A DNA stretch of 44,989 nucleotides from Clostridia bacterium (GTDB taxonomy: Bacteria > Bacillota > Clostridia > Christensenellales > CAG-138), in the NCBI GenBank assembly GCA_017451295.1, contig JAFSPW010000053.1:1-44989 (forward strand), given 5' to 3'. The position numbers were made by a program, and so were the translations under genes. Numbering within the stretch: position 1 is the stretch's first letter; every line of letters starts with the position of its first letter. Under the pieces are notes generated by a model, which was given only the letters and a program-made list of their open reading frames with translations, did not search any database and was not told the DNA's origin. Positions 31,289 to 39,912 of the stretch are shown here, piece by piece.

Positions 31289-33793
31289 TTATTGCATCCC
31301 TTTATAGGTGTACCCCGCCTCCTGTACCGCCTGGCGCAGGGCCGCTTCCGGCACGGGGCCGGTGAGGGTGAGGGTGACGGTGCCGGCTTCGTGGCTGGCA
31401 ACGGCGGAGGAGACCCCCTCAAGGGCCGTCAAAGCCGCTTGCACCCTGGCCTCGCAGTGGGAGCACATCATCCCCTCCACCAGAAGGGTCCGCTGCCCCT
31501 TCTCTTGGGGTGCCGGGGGCTCCGGCAAGGTTACCGGGCGCTTCCCGGGCCGGTCCTTTTCCGCTTTATACAGGTCAAACAGGTTCAATCGCAAGGCGTT
31601 GGTCACCACGCAAAAGCTGCTCAGGCTCATGGCCGCCGCCCCGAACATGGGCCCCAAGGTCACCCCGGGGATGGCCCCGGCGGCGATGGGGATGCCGATG
31701 CAGTTATAGAAGAAGGCCCAGAACAGGTTCTCCCGAATGTTTCTAACGGTGGCCCGGCTCAGGCGAATGGCCGCCGGCACGTCCATGAGGCTGTTCTTCA
31801 TCAGCACCACGTCCGCCGCATCGAGAGCCACATCCGTTCCGGCGCCGATGGCCATGCCCACATCCGCCGCCATGAGGGCCGGGGCATCGTTGATGCCGTC
31901 CCCCACCATGGCCACGGTGGCCTGTCGCTGCAGGTCCTTGACGGCGGCGGCCTTCCCCTGCGGCAGCACCTCGGCGATGACCTGGTCCACCCCCGCCTGC
32001 CGTCCCACGGCCTGGGCGGTGCGCTGGTTGTCTCCCGTGAGCAGCATCACGCGAATGCCCATGTTCTGCAGCTGCCGGATGGCCGCCGCGGAATCGGGCT
32101 TTATCACATCCGCCACGGCGATGACCCCCAGCAGCCTATCCTCCCGGGCAAAGAACAGGGGGGTCTTCCCCTGCTCCGCCAGGGCGTTGGCGGCGGTTCG
32201 CATCTGCTCGGGCACGGGGCACCGGCTGCGGATAAAGCTCAGGTTCCCGCCCAAAAGCAGCTTCCCTTCCAGCCGGGCGGTGAGCCCGTTGCCGGGCAGG
32301 GCGGTAAACTCCGTCACGGCCGCCGCTGTCTGGTCCTTCCCATAGGCGAGGATAGCCCGGGCCAAGGGATGCTCGCTGTGCTGCTCCAAGGCCAGGGCCA
32401 GGGACACAAGCTCCCCCTCCGTGACCCCCGGGGCCGGGAGCACGTCCGTCACCGCCGGTTCGCCGGTGGTGATGGTACCCGTCTTATCCAGCACCACCAC
32501 CTGCACCTTCCCGGTCTGCTCCAGGGACAGGGCGGTCTTAAAGAGAATGCCGTTCTTGGCCCCCTTGCCGTTGCCCACCATGATGGCCACCGGGGTAGCA
32601 AGCCCCATCGCGCAGGGGCAGCTGATGACCAGCACGGTGATGGCATGGTTCAGCGCCTGGGCAAAGGGGTGGCCTAACAGCAGCCAAATTGCCAGCACCA
32701 GGGCGGATAGCCCCAGAATCGTGGGCACGAACACGGCGGACACCCGGTCCGCCACCTTGGCGATGGGGGCTTTGGTGGCGGCGGCATCGCTGACCATGCG
32801 GATGATTCTACTCAGGGTGGTATCCTCTCCCACCCGGGTGGCCCGACAGACAAGATACCCGGACTGGTTCACCGTGGCGGCAGAAACGCTGTCCCCCTCC
32901 GCCTTGTCCACGGGAATGCTTTCCCCGGTGAGCGCCGCCTCGTTTACGGCGCTTTGGCCGCTGACGACCACCCCATCTACGGGGATGCTCTCCCCGGGCC
33001 GCACACAAAACAGGTCCCCGGCCTGCACGGTGTCAATGGGCACCGGCACCTCCTGATTGTCCCTCAGGAGCACGGCGGTCTGGGGCTTGAGCTTCATCAG
33101 GCTCTTGAGGGCGTCCGTGGTCCGGCCCTTGGACATGGCTTCGAGCATCTTCCCCACGGTGATGAGCGTGACAATCATGGCCGCGGACTCAAAATAGAAC
33201 CCGTGCATATAGGCCATGACCCGGTCCTGGTCCCCCTTTACAACGGCATCCGTCATCAAAAACAGAAGCATCACGCTGTAGACAAAGGAGACCCCGGACC
33301 CCATGGCCACCAGCGTGTCCATGTTGGGACCGCCGTGAAGAAGGCTCGTAAAGCCGCTGATGAAAAACTTCCTGTTGATGAGCAGAATGATGGCCGAGAG
33401 TATCATCTGCACGAGCCCCATGGCCACATGGTTCCCCTCGAACCAATGCGGCAAGGGCCAGCCCCACATCATGTGCCCCATGGACACATACATAAGGGCC
33501 AGCAAAAAGCCCAGGCTGATGAGCAGCCGCCGCCGGAGCAGCGGGGTTTCCCGGTCCTTGAGCGCATCCTCCGCCGGAGCCTTGGCGCTCGCTGCCCCCT
33601 TCTCCTTGCAGCCATAGCCGGCGGCCTCCACGGCCTTGATGACGGCTTCGGGGCTTACATCCCCCTCCACCCCCATGGAATTGGTGAGCAAACTGACGGC
33701 GCAGGAGGTGACCCCCTCTACGCCGCTGACCGCCTTCTCCACTCGGGCGCTGCAGGCGGCGCAGCTCATGCCCGTGATGTCATATTGTTTCAT
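31289..33793 (-). CDS. copA: Copper-exporting P1B-type ATPase with two metal-binding domains
   Basis: This 834-residue membrane pump would export Cu(I). An N-terminal heavy-metal-associated domain has Gly-Met-Ser-Cys-Ala-Ala-Cys (residues 8-14). The transmembrane core holds the Cys-Pro-Cys translocation motif; Asp436 in Asp-Lys-Thr-Gly-Thr is phosphorylated; Gly-Asp-Gly-Ile-Asn-Asp-Ala-Pro closes the catalytic core. A second metal domain follows at the C-terminus (about 765-834) with Gly-Met-Met-Cys-Ser-His-Cys. This C-terminal domain, after a Pro/Lys linker, reads like a fused chaperone. It begins 7 bases after the surface-protein stop, in one unit with it and birA. No copper repressor gene or obvious operator is in view. 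Confidence 0.95.
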   Translation of the reverse strand: MKQYDITGMSCAACSARVEKAVSGVEGVTSCAVSLLTNSMGVEGDVSPEAVIKAVEAAGYGCKEKGAASAKAPAEDALKDRETPLLRRRLLISLGFLLALMYVSMGHMMWGWPLPHWFEGNHVAMGLVQMILSAIILLINRKFFISGFTSLLHGGPNMDTLVAMGSGVSFVYSVMLLFLMTDAVVKGDQDRVMAYMHGFYFESAAMIVTLITVGKMLEAMSKGRTTDALKSLMKLKPQTAVLLRDNQEVPVPIDTVQAGDLFCVRPGESIPVDGVVVSGQSAVNEAALTGESIPVDKAEGDSVSAATVNQSGYLVCRATRVGEDTTLSRIIRMVSDAAATKAPIAKVADRVSAVFVPTILGLSALVLAIWLLLGHPFAQALNHAITVLVISCPCAMGLATPVAIMVGNGKGAKNGILFKTALSLEQTGKVQVVVLDKTGTITTGEPAVTDVLPAPGVTEGELVSLALALEQHSEHPLARAILAYGKDQTAAAVTEFTALPGNGLTARLEGKLLLGGNLSFIRSRCPVPEQMRTAANALAEQGKTPLFFAREDRLLGVIAVADVIKPDSAAAIRQLQNMGIRVMLLTGDNQRTAQAVGRQAGVDQVIAEVLPQGKAAAVKDLQRQATVAMVGDGINDAPALMAADVGMAIGAGTDVALDAADVVLMKNSLMDVPAAIRLSRATVRNIRENLFWAFFYNCIGIPIAAGAIPGVTLGPMFGAAAMSLSSFCVVTNALRLNLFDLYKAEKDRPGKRPVTLPEPPAPQEKGQRTLLVEGMMCSHCEARVQAALTALEGVSSAVASHEAGTVTLTLTGPVPEAALRQAVQEAGYTYKGMQ

Positions 33794-33800
33794 AGAATCC

Positions 33801-35375
33801 TTATCCTTGTTTCTGCTTTAGCTGCTCCTGCGCGCGGCGGAGCATTACATACATCCAGCCCAACAGAATCGCCGCCAGCACGGCAAAGACCCAGGGCAGC
33901 ACGGACCCGGCATCCGGGGGCTCGGGCGGCATGGTGGGCAGCGGCGTTGCCGTAGCGCGGGGGGAGGGGCTGGTGGTGATAATGGGCGTGGGGGACGGGG
34001 TGGGCGTGGCCGTCGGCGTCGGCGTGGGCGTGGGAACGGGGGTAGGCGCCGGGGTCACAAGGTTCGTCCCTGCCGTAGCCGCCGCCGTGGCCGCAGGCCG
34101 GGGGGTGGCGGTACGGGTGGAGGTGGTCCGGGTGGAACCGCCGGCGGTCACCGTCAGGGTGCCCACGGTGGAGTCCACGGAGCCGCTGCCGTTGCTCACC
34201 ACGCAGTAGTAGCGATAGCCGTTATAGGTGGTGCTGGCGGTGAAATAGAGGGTGCTGTGGCTGTTGTCCGGGTCGTTGTTCACGGTGTAGATGCCGCTGG
34301 TGCTGACCGCCGTCCACTTGGCGGTGGAGGACCGGGTCTTATAATACCATTGGAAGGTGGTCGCCCCCGTGGCCTCCACGGTGAAGGCCACCCGGGTGCC
34401 GCTTTTCACGCTGTGGTTGGGGGGATTTTTGATGATCTCCGGGGGCATGGTCAGGGTGAGCCTCGCGGTGCTGCTGGTGACAGCGCCCAGGTCGTTCCCC
34501 ACCACGCAGTAGAACCCGGCCCCCTCGTCCGCCTCCGTGACGGTGAGGGAGTAGGCGGGGTTGATGGCCCCGTCGATGGCGGTGCCGGAAGCGGCGCCGG
34601 GTGCCACATAGTACCATTGGAAGGAGGTGGCCCAGCTGGCCTCCACAGAGAAGGAGGCGGTGGTGCCGGCCTTGGCGGCGGTGTTCTTGGGCTGGGTGGT
34701 GATGGACAGCACCGTCAGCGTGGCGGTGTCGGAGGTGACGGTGCCCACGTCGTTGCTCACATCGCAGTAGAACAGGCACCCATTGTTGCCGGACCGGCTC
34801 AAGAACGTATAGGAACTGCCGGTGGCGGTGGTAATCTTGGTCCACTTGGTGGCGGCGGGGGATTTATAGTACCATTGATAGCCCGTGGCCCCCTCCGCCT
34901 CAATGGAGAAGGTGGCGGTGTTGTCCGCCACGGTGGTCACGTTCTGGGGCTGGGTGAGGATGGTGGGCGCCTGGGGCTCCTCATCATACTGCCAGGCGGC
35001 GGTGTAGAGAACATCGTTGCCGGCGCCCACGGTGATGGCGCTTTTTTGCGTCTCGGTGCCTTCAAAGACCACGGTGGTCAGGGCCGTGCAGGCGGCAAAG
35101 GCGTTGTCCCCGATGGAGGTGATGCCGACCGGCAGGCTCAGGGTGGTGATATCCTCCCCAAAGGCGGCCCAGGGGGCGGGGGTTTCGTCGCTGTAGGCGT
35201 CCATGTCCCCGGTGCCAGAGATGGCCAGGGTGCCGGTATCGGAATCAAAGGCCCAGGTAAGGGCTTCGCCGCAGGTCTGCTCCTCTGCCCGTGCGACCCC
35301 GGGCAGCAGCAGACACAGCATCAGCATCAGGGCGACAAGCCCCGCAAGCCGAGAGAATTTCATGCTTTCTTTCAT
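33801..35375 (-). CDS. Membrane-anchored surface protein with LRR and Ig-like repeats
   Basis: The start at 35375 has AGGAGA 5 bases upstream; longer readings overlap birA without a ribosome site. The 524-residue product has a signal peptide (about 1-30) and a BspA-like leucine-rich element (about 35-105, Ile-Thr-Ser-Ile-Gly-Asp-Asn-Ala-Phe). Three Ig-like domains follow (each with Gln-Trp-Tyr-Tyr and Tyr-Cys-Asp/Val-Val). A long Thr-Pro-rich stalk, a single membrane helix (about 490-510) and a basic Gln/Lys tail complete it. It is displayed outside on a stalk, probably as an adhesin. Its position between birA and copA suggests cotranscription; a functional link is not evident. Confidence 0.85.
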   Translation of the reverse strand: MKESMKFSRLAGLVALMLMLCLLLPGVARAEEQTCGEALTWAFDSDTGTLAISGTGDMDAYSDETPAPWAAFGEDITTLSLPVGITSIGDNAFAACTALTTVVFEGTETQKSAITVGAGNDVLYTAAWQYDEEPQAPTILTQPQNVTTVADNTATFSIEAEGATGYQWYYKSPAATKWTKITTATGSSYTFLSRSGNNGCLFYCDVSNDVGTVTSDTATLTVLSITTQPKNTAAKAGTTASFSVEASWATSFQWYYVAPGAASGTAIDGAINPAYSLTVTEADEGAGFYCVVGNDLGAVTSSTARLTLTMPPEIIKNPPNHSVKSGTRVAFTVEATGATTFQWYYKTRSSTAKWTAVSTSGIYTVNNDPDNSHSTLYFTASTTYNGYRYYCVVSNGSGSVDSTVGTLTVTAGGSTRTTSTRTATPRPAATAAATAGTNLVTPAPTPVPTPTPTPTATPTPSPTPIITTSPSPRATATPLPTMPPEPPDAGSVLPWVFAVLAAILLGWMYVMLRRAQEQLKQKQG

Positions 35376-35397
35376 ATATATCTCCTGAAAGGTTGGT

Positions 35398-36192
35398 TTA
35401 CACATAGCCCTTTTGTCCCCGGACGGAGGCTTCCCCCCATTGCACGGCACCCGTGGAGCCGTCCGAATACCGGACCAGCAGGGACAAATCCTCTCCCACC
35501 CCCAGGGCAAAGGCGGGAATCTCCTGCCCGTTCTGCAGCAGCAGCACCGGCTGCTGCACCGTGAGGCAGTCCGCTTGGTAGGCGGCAAGGTAAGAGGCCG
35601 TGTCCCCGCAAAGCAGAGCACCATAGAGCCTGTTTAGCTCTATAATCATGGCCGCCGCCATATCCGCCGGGGCCACCGTGCGGCCAAGCTCGCTTTGGAT
35701 GGACCCGGCCTTTTCCCTAAGCTCCGGGGGGAAATCCTCCCGCCGGTGGGTAAGGTTCAGGCCGATGCCCACGATGAGGCAAACCCGACCCGTTGGCCCC
35801 GTGACCATCTCGGTCAATATGCCGCAAATCTTCTTGCCGTGCAGAATCAGGTCGTTGACCCATTTGATCTTCGGCCGCTCCCCGGCCGCCCGTTCCACCG
35901 CCCGGGCCATAGCCTCCGCCGCCAGCCCCGTCAGCGGCAGCAGCCGTTCCATGGGCAAAGCGGGCGTCAAGAGGGCGCTCATATACAGCCCCTTATTCGC
36001 CAGGGAAACGAAGCTCCGCCCCAGGCGGCCCTTGCCCTTTGTCTGCTCCCCGGCGAGAATCACCGTGCCTTCCGGCTCCCCCTGCAGGGCGAGGGCCTTG
36101 AGCACGTCGTTTGTGGAGGTGGTGGATTGCATGTACAGGAGCCTGCGGCCCACCAAGGTGTCCCCCAGCTGCCGCCGTATATCCTCTATCAT
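35398..36192 (-). CDS. birA: Biotin--[acetyl-CoA-carboxylase] ligase
   Basis: This 264-residue enzyme attaches biotin to carboxyl carrier proteins through biotinyl-AMP. The biotin-binding Gly-Lys-Gly-Arg-Leu-Gly-Arg-Ser-Phe lies near residues 53-61, Lys-Trp-Val-Asn-Asp-Leu near 110-115, and Gly-Ile-Gly-Leu-Asn-Leu near 140-145. There is no N-terminal helix-turn-helix domain, so it is the monofunctional type and not itself a DNA-binding repressor. The start at 36192 has AAGGAGGT 7 bases upstream. It is divergent from the biotin transporter gene bioY, matching a biotin acquisition-and-use unit. Confidence 0.93.
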   Translation of the reverse strand: MIEDIRRQLGDTLVGRRLLYMQSTTSTNDVLKALALQGEPEGTVILAGEQTKGKGRLGRSFVSLANKGLYMSALLTPALPMERLLPLTGLAAEAMARAVERAAGERPKIKWVNDLILHGKKICGILTEMVTGPTGRVCLIVGIGLNLTHRREDFPPELREKAGSIQSELGRTVAPADMAAAMIIELNRLYGALLCGDTASYLAAYQADCLTVQQPVLLLQNGQEIPAFALGVGEDLSLLVRYSDGSTGAVQWGEASVRGQKGYV

Positions 36193-36211
36193 CAAATCTA
36201 CCTCCTTATAC

Positions 36212-36223
36212 AGAGTATACTCT
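36212..36223. promoter_or_regulatory. 12-base palindrome between birA and bioY
   Basis: AGAGTATACTCT is a perfect palindrome, 4 bases upstream of the birA ribosome site. It contains TATACT on the minus strand, which may be the birA -10 box, though no -35 stands at standard distance. It may be an operator. Confidence 0.4.
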
Positions 36224-36261
36224 ATCAGAATATGCCCTTTTTGTAAAGCGGTTGGCGGCGA

Positions 36262-36289
36262 TTGACAGGGGGGAAAAAAGTGGTATAGT
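36262..36289 (+). promoter_or_regulatory. Sigma-A promoter of bioY
   Basis: TTGACA (36262-36267), a 16-base spacer and TATAGT (36284-36289), with TGG before the -10 as an extended element. Confidence 0.75.
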
Positions 36290-36325
36290 AGGGTGAGTTT
36301 GGGAAAAGCGGGGAGGAGTTTTTGC

Positions 36326-36844
36326 ATGAAACTGACGGCGAAGGATATGGCCCTGGTGGGCTTGTTTGCGGCGTTGATAGCGGTGTGCGCCTGGATTTCT
36401 ATCCCTCTGCCGGGCCTGGTGCCCATCACGCTGCAGACCTTCGCCGTGTTTTTGACCGCCGGGGTTCTGGGAGCCAGGCGGGGCACCCTCGCGGTGCTGG
36501 TGTACATTCTGCTGGGCGTGGTGGGCTTGCCCGTGTTCGCCGGGTTCAAGACGCTAAACCCGGTCACCTTCGGCTATGTGGTGGGCTTTTTGCCCCTGGG
36601 GCTGTGCACCGCCGGGGCCGAGAAGCTGCTCCCGAGGGTCAAGATAGCCAAGCCCCTGGGGATGCTTCTGGGGCTTCTCCTCTGCTATGCCATCGGCACC
36701 GTCTGGTTCTACTTTGCCCGGGGCAGGGGCAGCAGCTTCTGGGACATTCTCGGCTGGTGCGTGTTCCCGTTCATTGTCCCGGATGTTATAAAGCTCGGCC
36801 TTGGCTGGCTGCTCTCAAAGAAGCTGAAAAAAATCGTGCCATAA
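36326..36844 (+). CDS. bioY: Biotin ECF transporter substrate-binding component BioY
   Basis: This 172-residue integral membrane protein with about six helices belongs to the BioY family and would bind biotin for an energy-coupling-factor transporter. Typical features are Pro-Ile-Thr-Leu-Gln-Thr-Phe-Ala-Val-Phe-Leu near residue 36, and Leu-Gly-Ala-Arg-Arg-Gly. The segment after Val-Phe-Ala-Gly-Phe, where the family usually has Gly-Pro-Thr-Gly-Gly-Tyr, is about four residues shorter and reads Lys-Thr-Leu-Asn-Pro-Val-Thr-Phe-Gly-Tyr. Substrate preference may differ. The start at 36326 has GGAGGAG 7-8 bases upstream. Its divergence from birA supports biotin use. The ECF ATPase and T-subunit genes are elsewhere. 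Confidence 0.88.
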   Translation: MKLTAKDMALVGLFAALIAVCAWISIPLPGLVPITLQTFAVFLTAGVLGARRGTLAVLVYILLGVVGLPVFAGFKTLNPVTFGYVVGFLPLGLCTAGAEKLLPRVKIAKPLGMLLGLLLCYAIGTVWFYFARGRGSSFWDILGWCVFPFIVPDVIKLGLGWLLSKKLKKIVP

Positions 36845-36892
36845 GACAATATCCGTAAATTGGAAAGGCAATCTTAACAACTGTGCCACCTT

Positions 36893-36921
36893 TTGGACAC
36901 ATCTTGGGTGTTTAATATGAG
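36893..36921 (+). promoter_or_regulatory. Possible promoter of the efflux operon
   Basis: TTGGAC (36893-36898), a 17-base spacer and TATGAG (36916-36921). The -10 is weak. No terminator lies between bioY and this site, so read-through is possible. Confidence 0.4.
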
Positions 36922-36946
36922 CATGAACCAAAAGGAGCCAAGAAGC

Positions 36947-37924
36947 ATGAAACATAGAATATGGATGCTGGCGGGCCTGTGCCTGCTGTGGGGGTGCGCC
37001 CGGGGGGCGGCCCCCGTTCGTGTACCGACAGAGCCGCCGATGGAGCTCTCGCCTCGCATAGAGGAGGAACCCATGGTGGCGCCCACGGCCCCGCCGGTGG
37101 AGGCGGAGGTGGCGCTTCCCGCCGCACAGACGGACGCCGAGGCCGAGGAGAGCTTTGCCGGCACCTGCCAAAGCGTGGGGGACCGGCTGCCGTTTTCAAG
37201 CGACATGGACGGGGACGGGGAGAAGGAGACCCTTTCGCTGGCCGTCTCTGTGGGGGAGGACGAATATGCCCGCTGGCAGCTGGTGCTGACAGACGGGGCC
37301 GAGACCTACACCTTCTTGACAGAGGTGGGGGAGGATATGCCCTTTGACCTCTATGCCGGGGATTTGAACCAGGACGGCCAATGGGAGGTGTACTTCTGCG
37401 GGGACCTGGCGTCCAGCGACTATGTCATCTATGCCCTCGGGCCCAAGCTCACCCCCTTTACCTTCGAGCCCGACGAGCGGGCGGAGCGTTGGGGCGGCAG
37501 CCAAACGAACGCGGAGCTAAATGGCTTCATCGACGGCTTTGAGGACGACCACCTGGTGGTCATCGGTGTGGTGGATATGCTGGGCACCAACTGGGGGGTC
37601 AGAAACTACTGCATCGGGGACGACGGGGTCATCGGCCCCATCAGCACGGTCTGGACGTATTCTGAGGAGCGGGAGCCGCTGGTGGTGACGCGGGACCTGC
37701 CCGCAAACGCCGCCCGGGCCAGAAAGGAGCCGGGGGAGGCCTTTTTAATCCCGGCGGGGGAGAAGCTGACATTGCTTTGCAGCGATGGCTGCCGATACGC
37801 CTGGTTTGTCACCGACTCCGGCAAGCAGGGGGTTTTGACCCTGACCTACGACGAAAACGGCCAATGGTTCATCGACGGACGGCCGGAGGAAGACTATTTT
37901 GAAACCCTGCCCTATGCGGGCTGA
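36947..37924 (+). CDS. Putative lipoprotein with calcium-loop-like repeats
   Basis: The start at 36947 follows AAAGGAG (36931-36937). The 325-residue product has a short signal ending Leu-Leu-Trp-Gly-Cys, a probable though atypical lipobox, then a Pro/Glu-rich linker. Asp-Met-Asp-Gly-Asp-Gly-Glu (about 84-90) and Asp-Leu-Asn-Gln-Asp-Gly (about 140-145) resemble calcium-binding loops of FG-GAP or EF-hand-like surface proteins. The remainder is beta-rich and ends in an SH3-like stretch. No family is recognised with confidence. It is 12 bases from the adaptor gene and thus the first gene of the efflux unit. Confidence 0.7.
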   Translation: MKHRIWMLAGLCLLWGCARGAAPVRVPTEPPMELSPRIEEEPMVAPTAPPVEAEVALPAAQTDAEAEESFAGTCQSVGDRLPFSSDMDGDGEKETLSLAVSVGEDEYARWQLVLTDGAETYTFLTEVGEDMPFDLYAGDLNQDGQWEVYFCGDLASSDYVIYALGPKLTPFTFEPDERAERWGGSQTNAELNGFIDGFEDDHLVVIGVVDMLGTNWGVRNYCIGDDGVIGPISTVWTYSEEREPLVVTRDLPANAARARKEPGEAFLIPAGEKLTLLCSDGCRYAWFVTDSGKQGVLTLTYDENGQWFIDGRPEEDYFETLPYAG

Positions 37925-37936
37925 AGGAGAGAGAGC

Positions 37937-39238
37937 ATGAAAAAAGGATGGAAGATTGGCCTTTCTTTGGGCCTTGTGGCCCTGCTGGCGGCGGGCGGCG
38001 TGTATGCCTATCGGCGGCTGCTACCCGGGGGCAGTCAGGAGGCTACGGCCTATGTGCAGTCCGTGTCCGTGATCACGGGCATCGGCCCCGCGGGGCGGCA
38101 GAACCGGTACTCCGGGGTGGTGGAGGCGAAGAACATCATCGAAATCGACCCGGACAAGGACCTGACCATTGAGGAGACCTTCGTGTCCGCCGGGGACAAG
38201 GTCTATGAGGGGACGCCTCTGTTTGCCTATGACGTGGAGAGCTTGCAGCTAAGCTACGAGCAGCTGCAGCTGGACATCCAGGGCCTCGAGAACGGCATCG
38301 AAACCGGGAACGATAAGGTGGAGAGCCTGAAAAACCAGCTCCAGCGGGCCAGGGAGAGCAAGAAGTACGATATTCAGATGAGCATTCAGACCGAGGAGCT
38401 GGAGGTTCGCAAGAAGCAGTACGAGCTGAACCAGAAGCGCAAGCAGGCCCAGGACATGGAAAAGGCCCTGAACCACAGCATCATCACCTCCCCGGCGGCG
38501 GGCACGGTCCGCTCCGTCCGTTCCCAGGACGGCTCCTCCGGCTATGGGGAGGAGCAGAGCAACGCCTACATCACCATCGTGGCGGGGAACGACTACTGCG
38601 TCAAGGGCACCGTCAGCGAGCAGACCATCCACACCCTCCAGGAGGGCATGCCCGTTCGGATTATGAGCCGCATCGACGAGAGGACCTGGCAGGGCACCAT
38701 CTACCGGGTGAACACGGAGGAGACCAAGCAGCAGAACAACAACTATTACTATTACGACGGCGGCTCCGGGGAGAAGGCCAGCAAGTATGACTTCTTCGTG
38801 GAGCTGACGGACAGCGAGGGCCTGCTCATGGGCCAGCATGTGTATATCGAGCCCGGGGACGGCTCAGATGACGCCGCGGACGGCATCCCCCTGCCGGAAT
38901 ACTATGTCATGGAGGAGGGGGGCAAGGCCTTCGTCTATGCCGCAGACAGCAAAAACCGCATCGAGAAGCGGCAGGTGACCCTGGCTTCTGAGCCCCGGGA
39001 GGACGGGAACGTCATCGTCACCGGCGGCCTAAGCTATACGGACCGGATTGCCTTCCCGGATGCGTCCGTGAAGGTGGGCATGACCGCCTCGGAGACCTTC
39101 TATGTGCCCGAGGAGAGCATGGACATGGGCAGCATCGACTTTTCCATGGAGACGGATATGGACGATATGGGTATGGAGATGCCTATGGATATGGAGATGC
39201 CCATGGATATGGAGGACGGGGAGGTGCCCCTTTCATGA
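37937..39238 (+). CDS. MacA/HlyD-type adaptor with Met-rich tail
   Basis: This 433-residue membrane-fusion-type protein has an N-terminal anchor helix (about 6-28), barrel halves, and a long coiled coil (about 100-190). The second lipoyl half contains Ser-Ile-Ile-Thr-Ser-Pro-Ala-Ala-Gly-Thr-Val. It pairs with the ATPase encoded next (overlap ATGA) and an FtsX-type permease, as in MacAB-like exporters. Two features are odd: an Asn/Tyr-rich loop (Gln-Gln-Asn-Asn-Asn-Tyr-Tyr-Tyr-Tyr, about 268-276) and a C-terminal tail of about 37 residues with 12 Met and many Asp/Glu. The tail is encoded partly by a tandem 18-base repeat. Export substrate unknown. Confidence 0.85.
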   Translation: MKKGWKIGLSLGLVALLAAGGVYAYRRLLPGGSQEATAYVQSVSVITGIGPAGRQNRYSGVVEAKNIIEIDPDKDLTIEETFVSAGDKVYEGTPLFAYDVESLQLSYEQLQLDIQGLENGIETGNDKVESLKNQLQRARESKKYDIQMSIQTEELEVRKKQYELNQKRKQAQDMEKALNHSIITSPAAGTVRSVRSQDGSSGYGEEQSNAYITIVAGNDYCVKGTVSEQTIHTLQEGMPVRIMSRIDERTWQGTIYRVNTEETKQQNNNYYYYDGGSGEKASKYDFFVELTDSEGLLMGQHVYIEPGDGSDDAADGIPLPEYYVMEEGGKAFVYAADSKNRIEKRQVTLASEPREDGNVIVTGGLSYTDRIAFPDASVKVGMTASETFYVPEESMDMGSIDFSMETDMDDMGMEMPMDMEMPMDMEDGEVPLS

Positions 39239-39912
39239 TTATCTCCCTTGAGCACATCGAAAAGACCTACGGCACCGGGAACAACCGGGTGCCGGTGCTC
39301 CATGATGTGAACCTTGCCGTAGAGGAGGGGGAGTATATCGCCATCATGGGCCCTTCCGGCTCCGGCAAAAGCACGCTGATGAACATATTGGGGTATCTGG
39401 ACGAGCCCACGGCGGGGGTCTATCGCTTCGACGGGGCGGACAACGCCCACGCCGGGGACGCCCGCATGGCCGCCATCCGCAACGAGAAGATTGGGTTCGT
39501 GTTTCAGAGCTTCCACCTGATGCAGCGGCGGCGGGCCTGGGAGAACGTGGCCCTGCCCCTGCTCTATGGGAACGTGCCGAGGAAGGAGCGCAAGGAACGT
39601 GCCGAGGCCGCCCTCATCGCCGTGGGGCTGCAGGAGCGCATGGACTTCTATCCCAACCAGCTGTCCGGCGGCCAGTGCCAGCGGGTGGCCATCGCCCGGG
39701 CCATGTGTACCCGGCCGAAGCTCCTGCTCGCGGACGAGCCTACGGGCGCCCTGGACTCCAAGGCCGGTCAGCAGATTATGGACATCTTCGACACCCTCCA
39801 TGAGCAGGGCATGACCATCGTCATGATTACCCACGAGCGGGCGGTGGCCGAGCGTGCCAAACGCATCCTCTACATCTATGACGGCTGGCTCAAGGAGGAA
39901 CCCCAGGAATGA
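39235..39912 (+). CDS. MacB/LolD-type ABC transporter ATP-binding protein
   Basis: This 225-residue ATPase has Walker A Gly-Pro-Ser-Gly-Ser-Gly-Lys-Ser-Thr (about 39-47), Q-loop Phe-Val-Phe-Gln-Ser-Phe-His-Leu, signature Leu-Ser-Gly-Gly-Gln-Cys-Gln-Arg, Walker B [12 protein letters not shown], and the His switch in Thr-His-Glu. All are intact. It overlaps both neighbours by ATGA. Such ATPases power FtsX-type permeases that push substrates out with an adaptor; the permease here is at 41953. Confidence 0.96.
   Translation: MIISLEHIEKTYGTGNNRVPVLHDVNLAVEEGEYIAIMGPSGSGKSTLMNILGYLDEPTAGVYRFDGADNAHAGDARMAAIRNEKIGFVFQSFHLMQRRRAWENVALPLLYGNVPRKERKERAEAALIAVGLQERMDFYPNQLSGGQCQRVAIARAMCTRPKLLLADEPTGALDSKAGQQIMDIFDTLHEQGMTIVMITHERAVAERAKRILYIYDGWLKEEPQE

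Noticed and set aside
31283..32677. 464-codon plus-strand frame opposite copA
   Set aside because: Antisense shadow of a conserved ATPase, rich in Gly/His/Arg without recognisable domains.
36192..36567. N-terminal extension of BirA up to 36567
   Set aside because: It runs through the divergent promoter region and into bioY on the opposite strand; a perfect ribosome site fixes the start at 36192.
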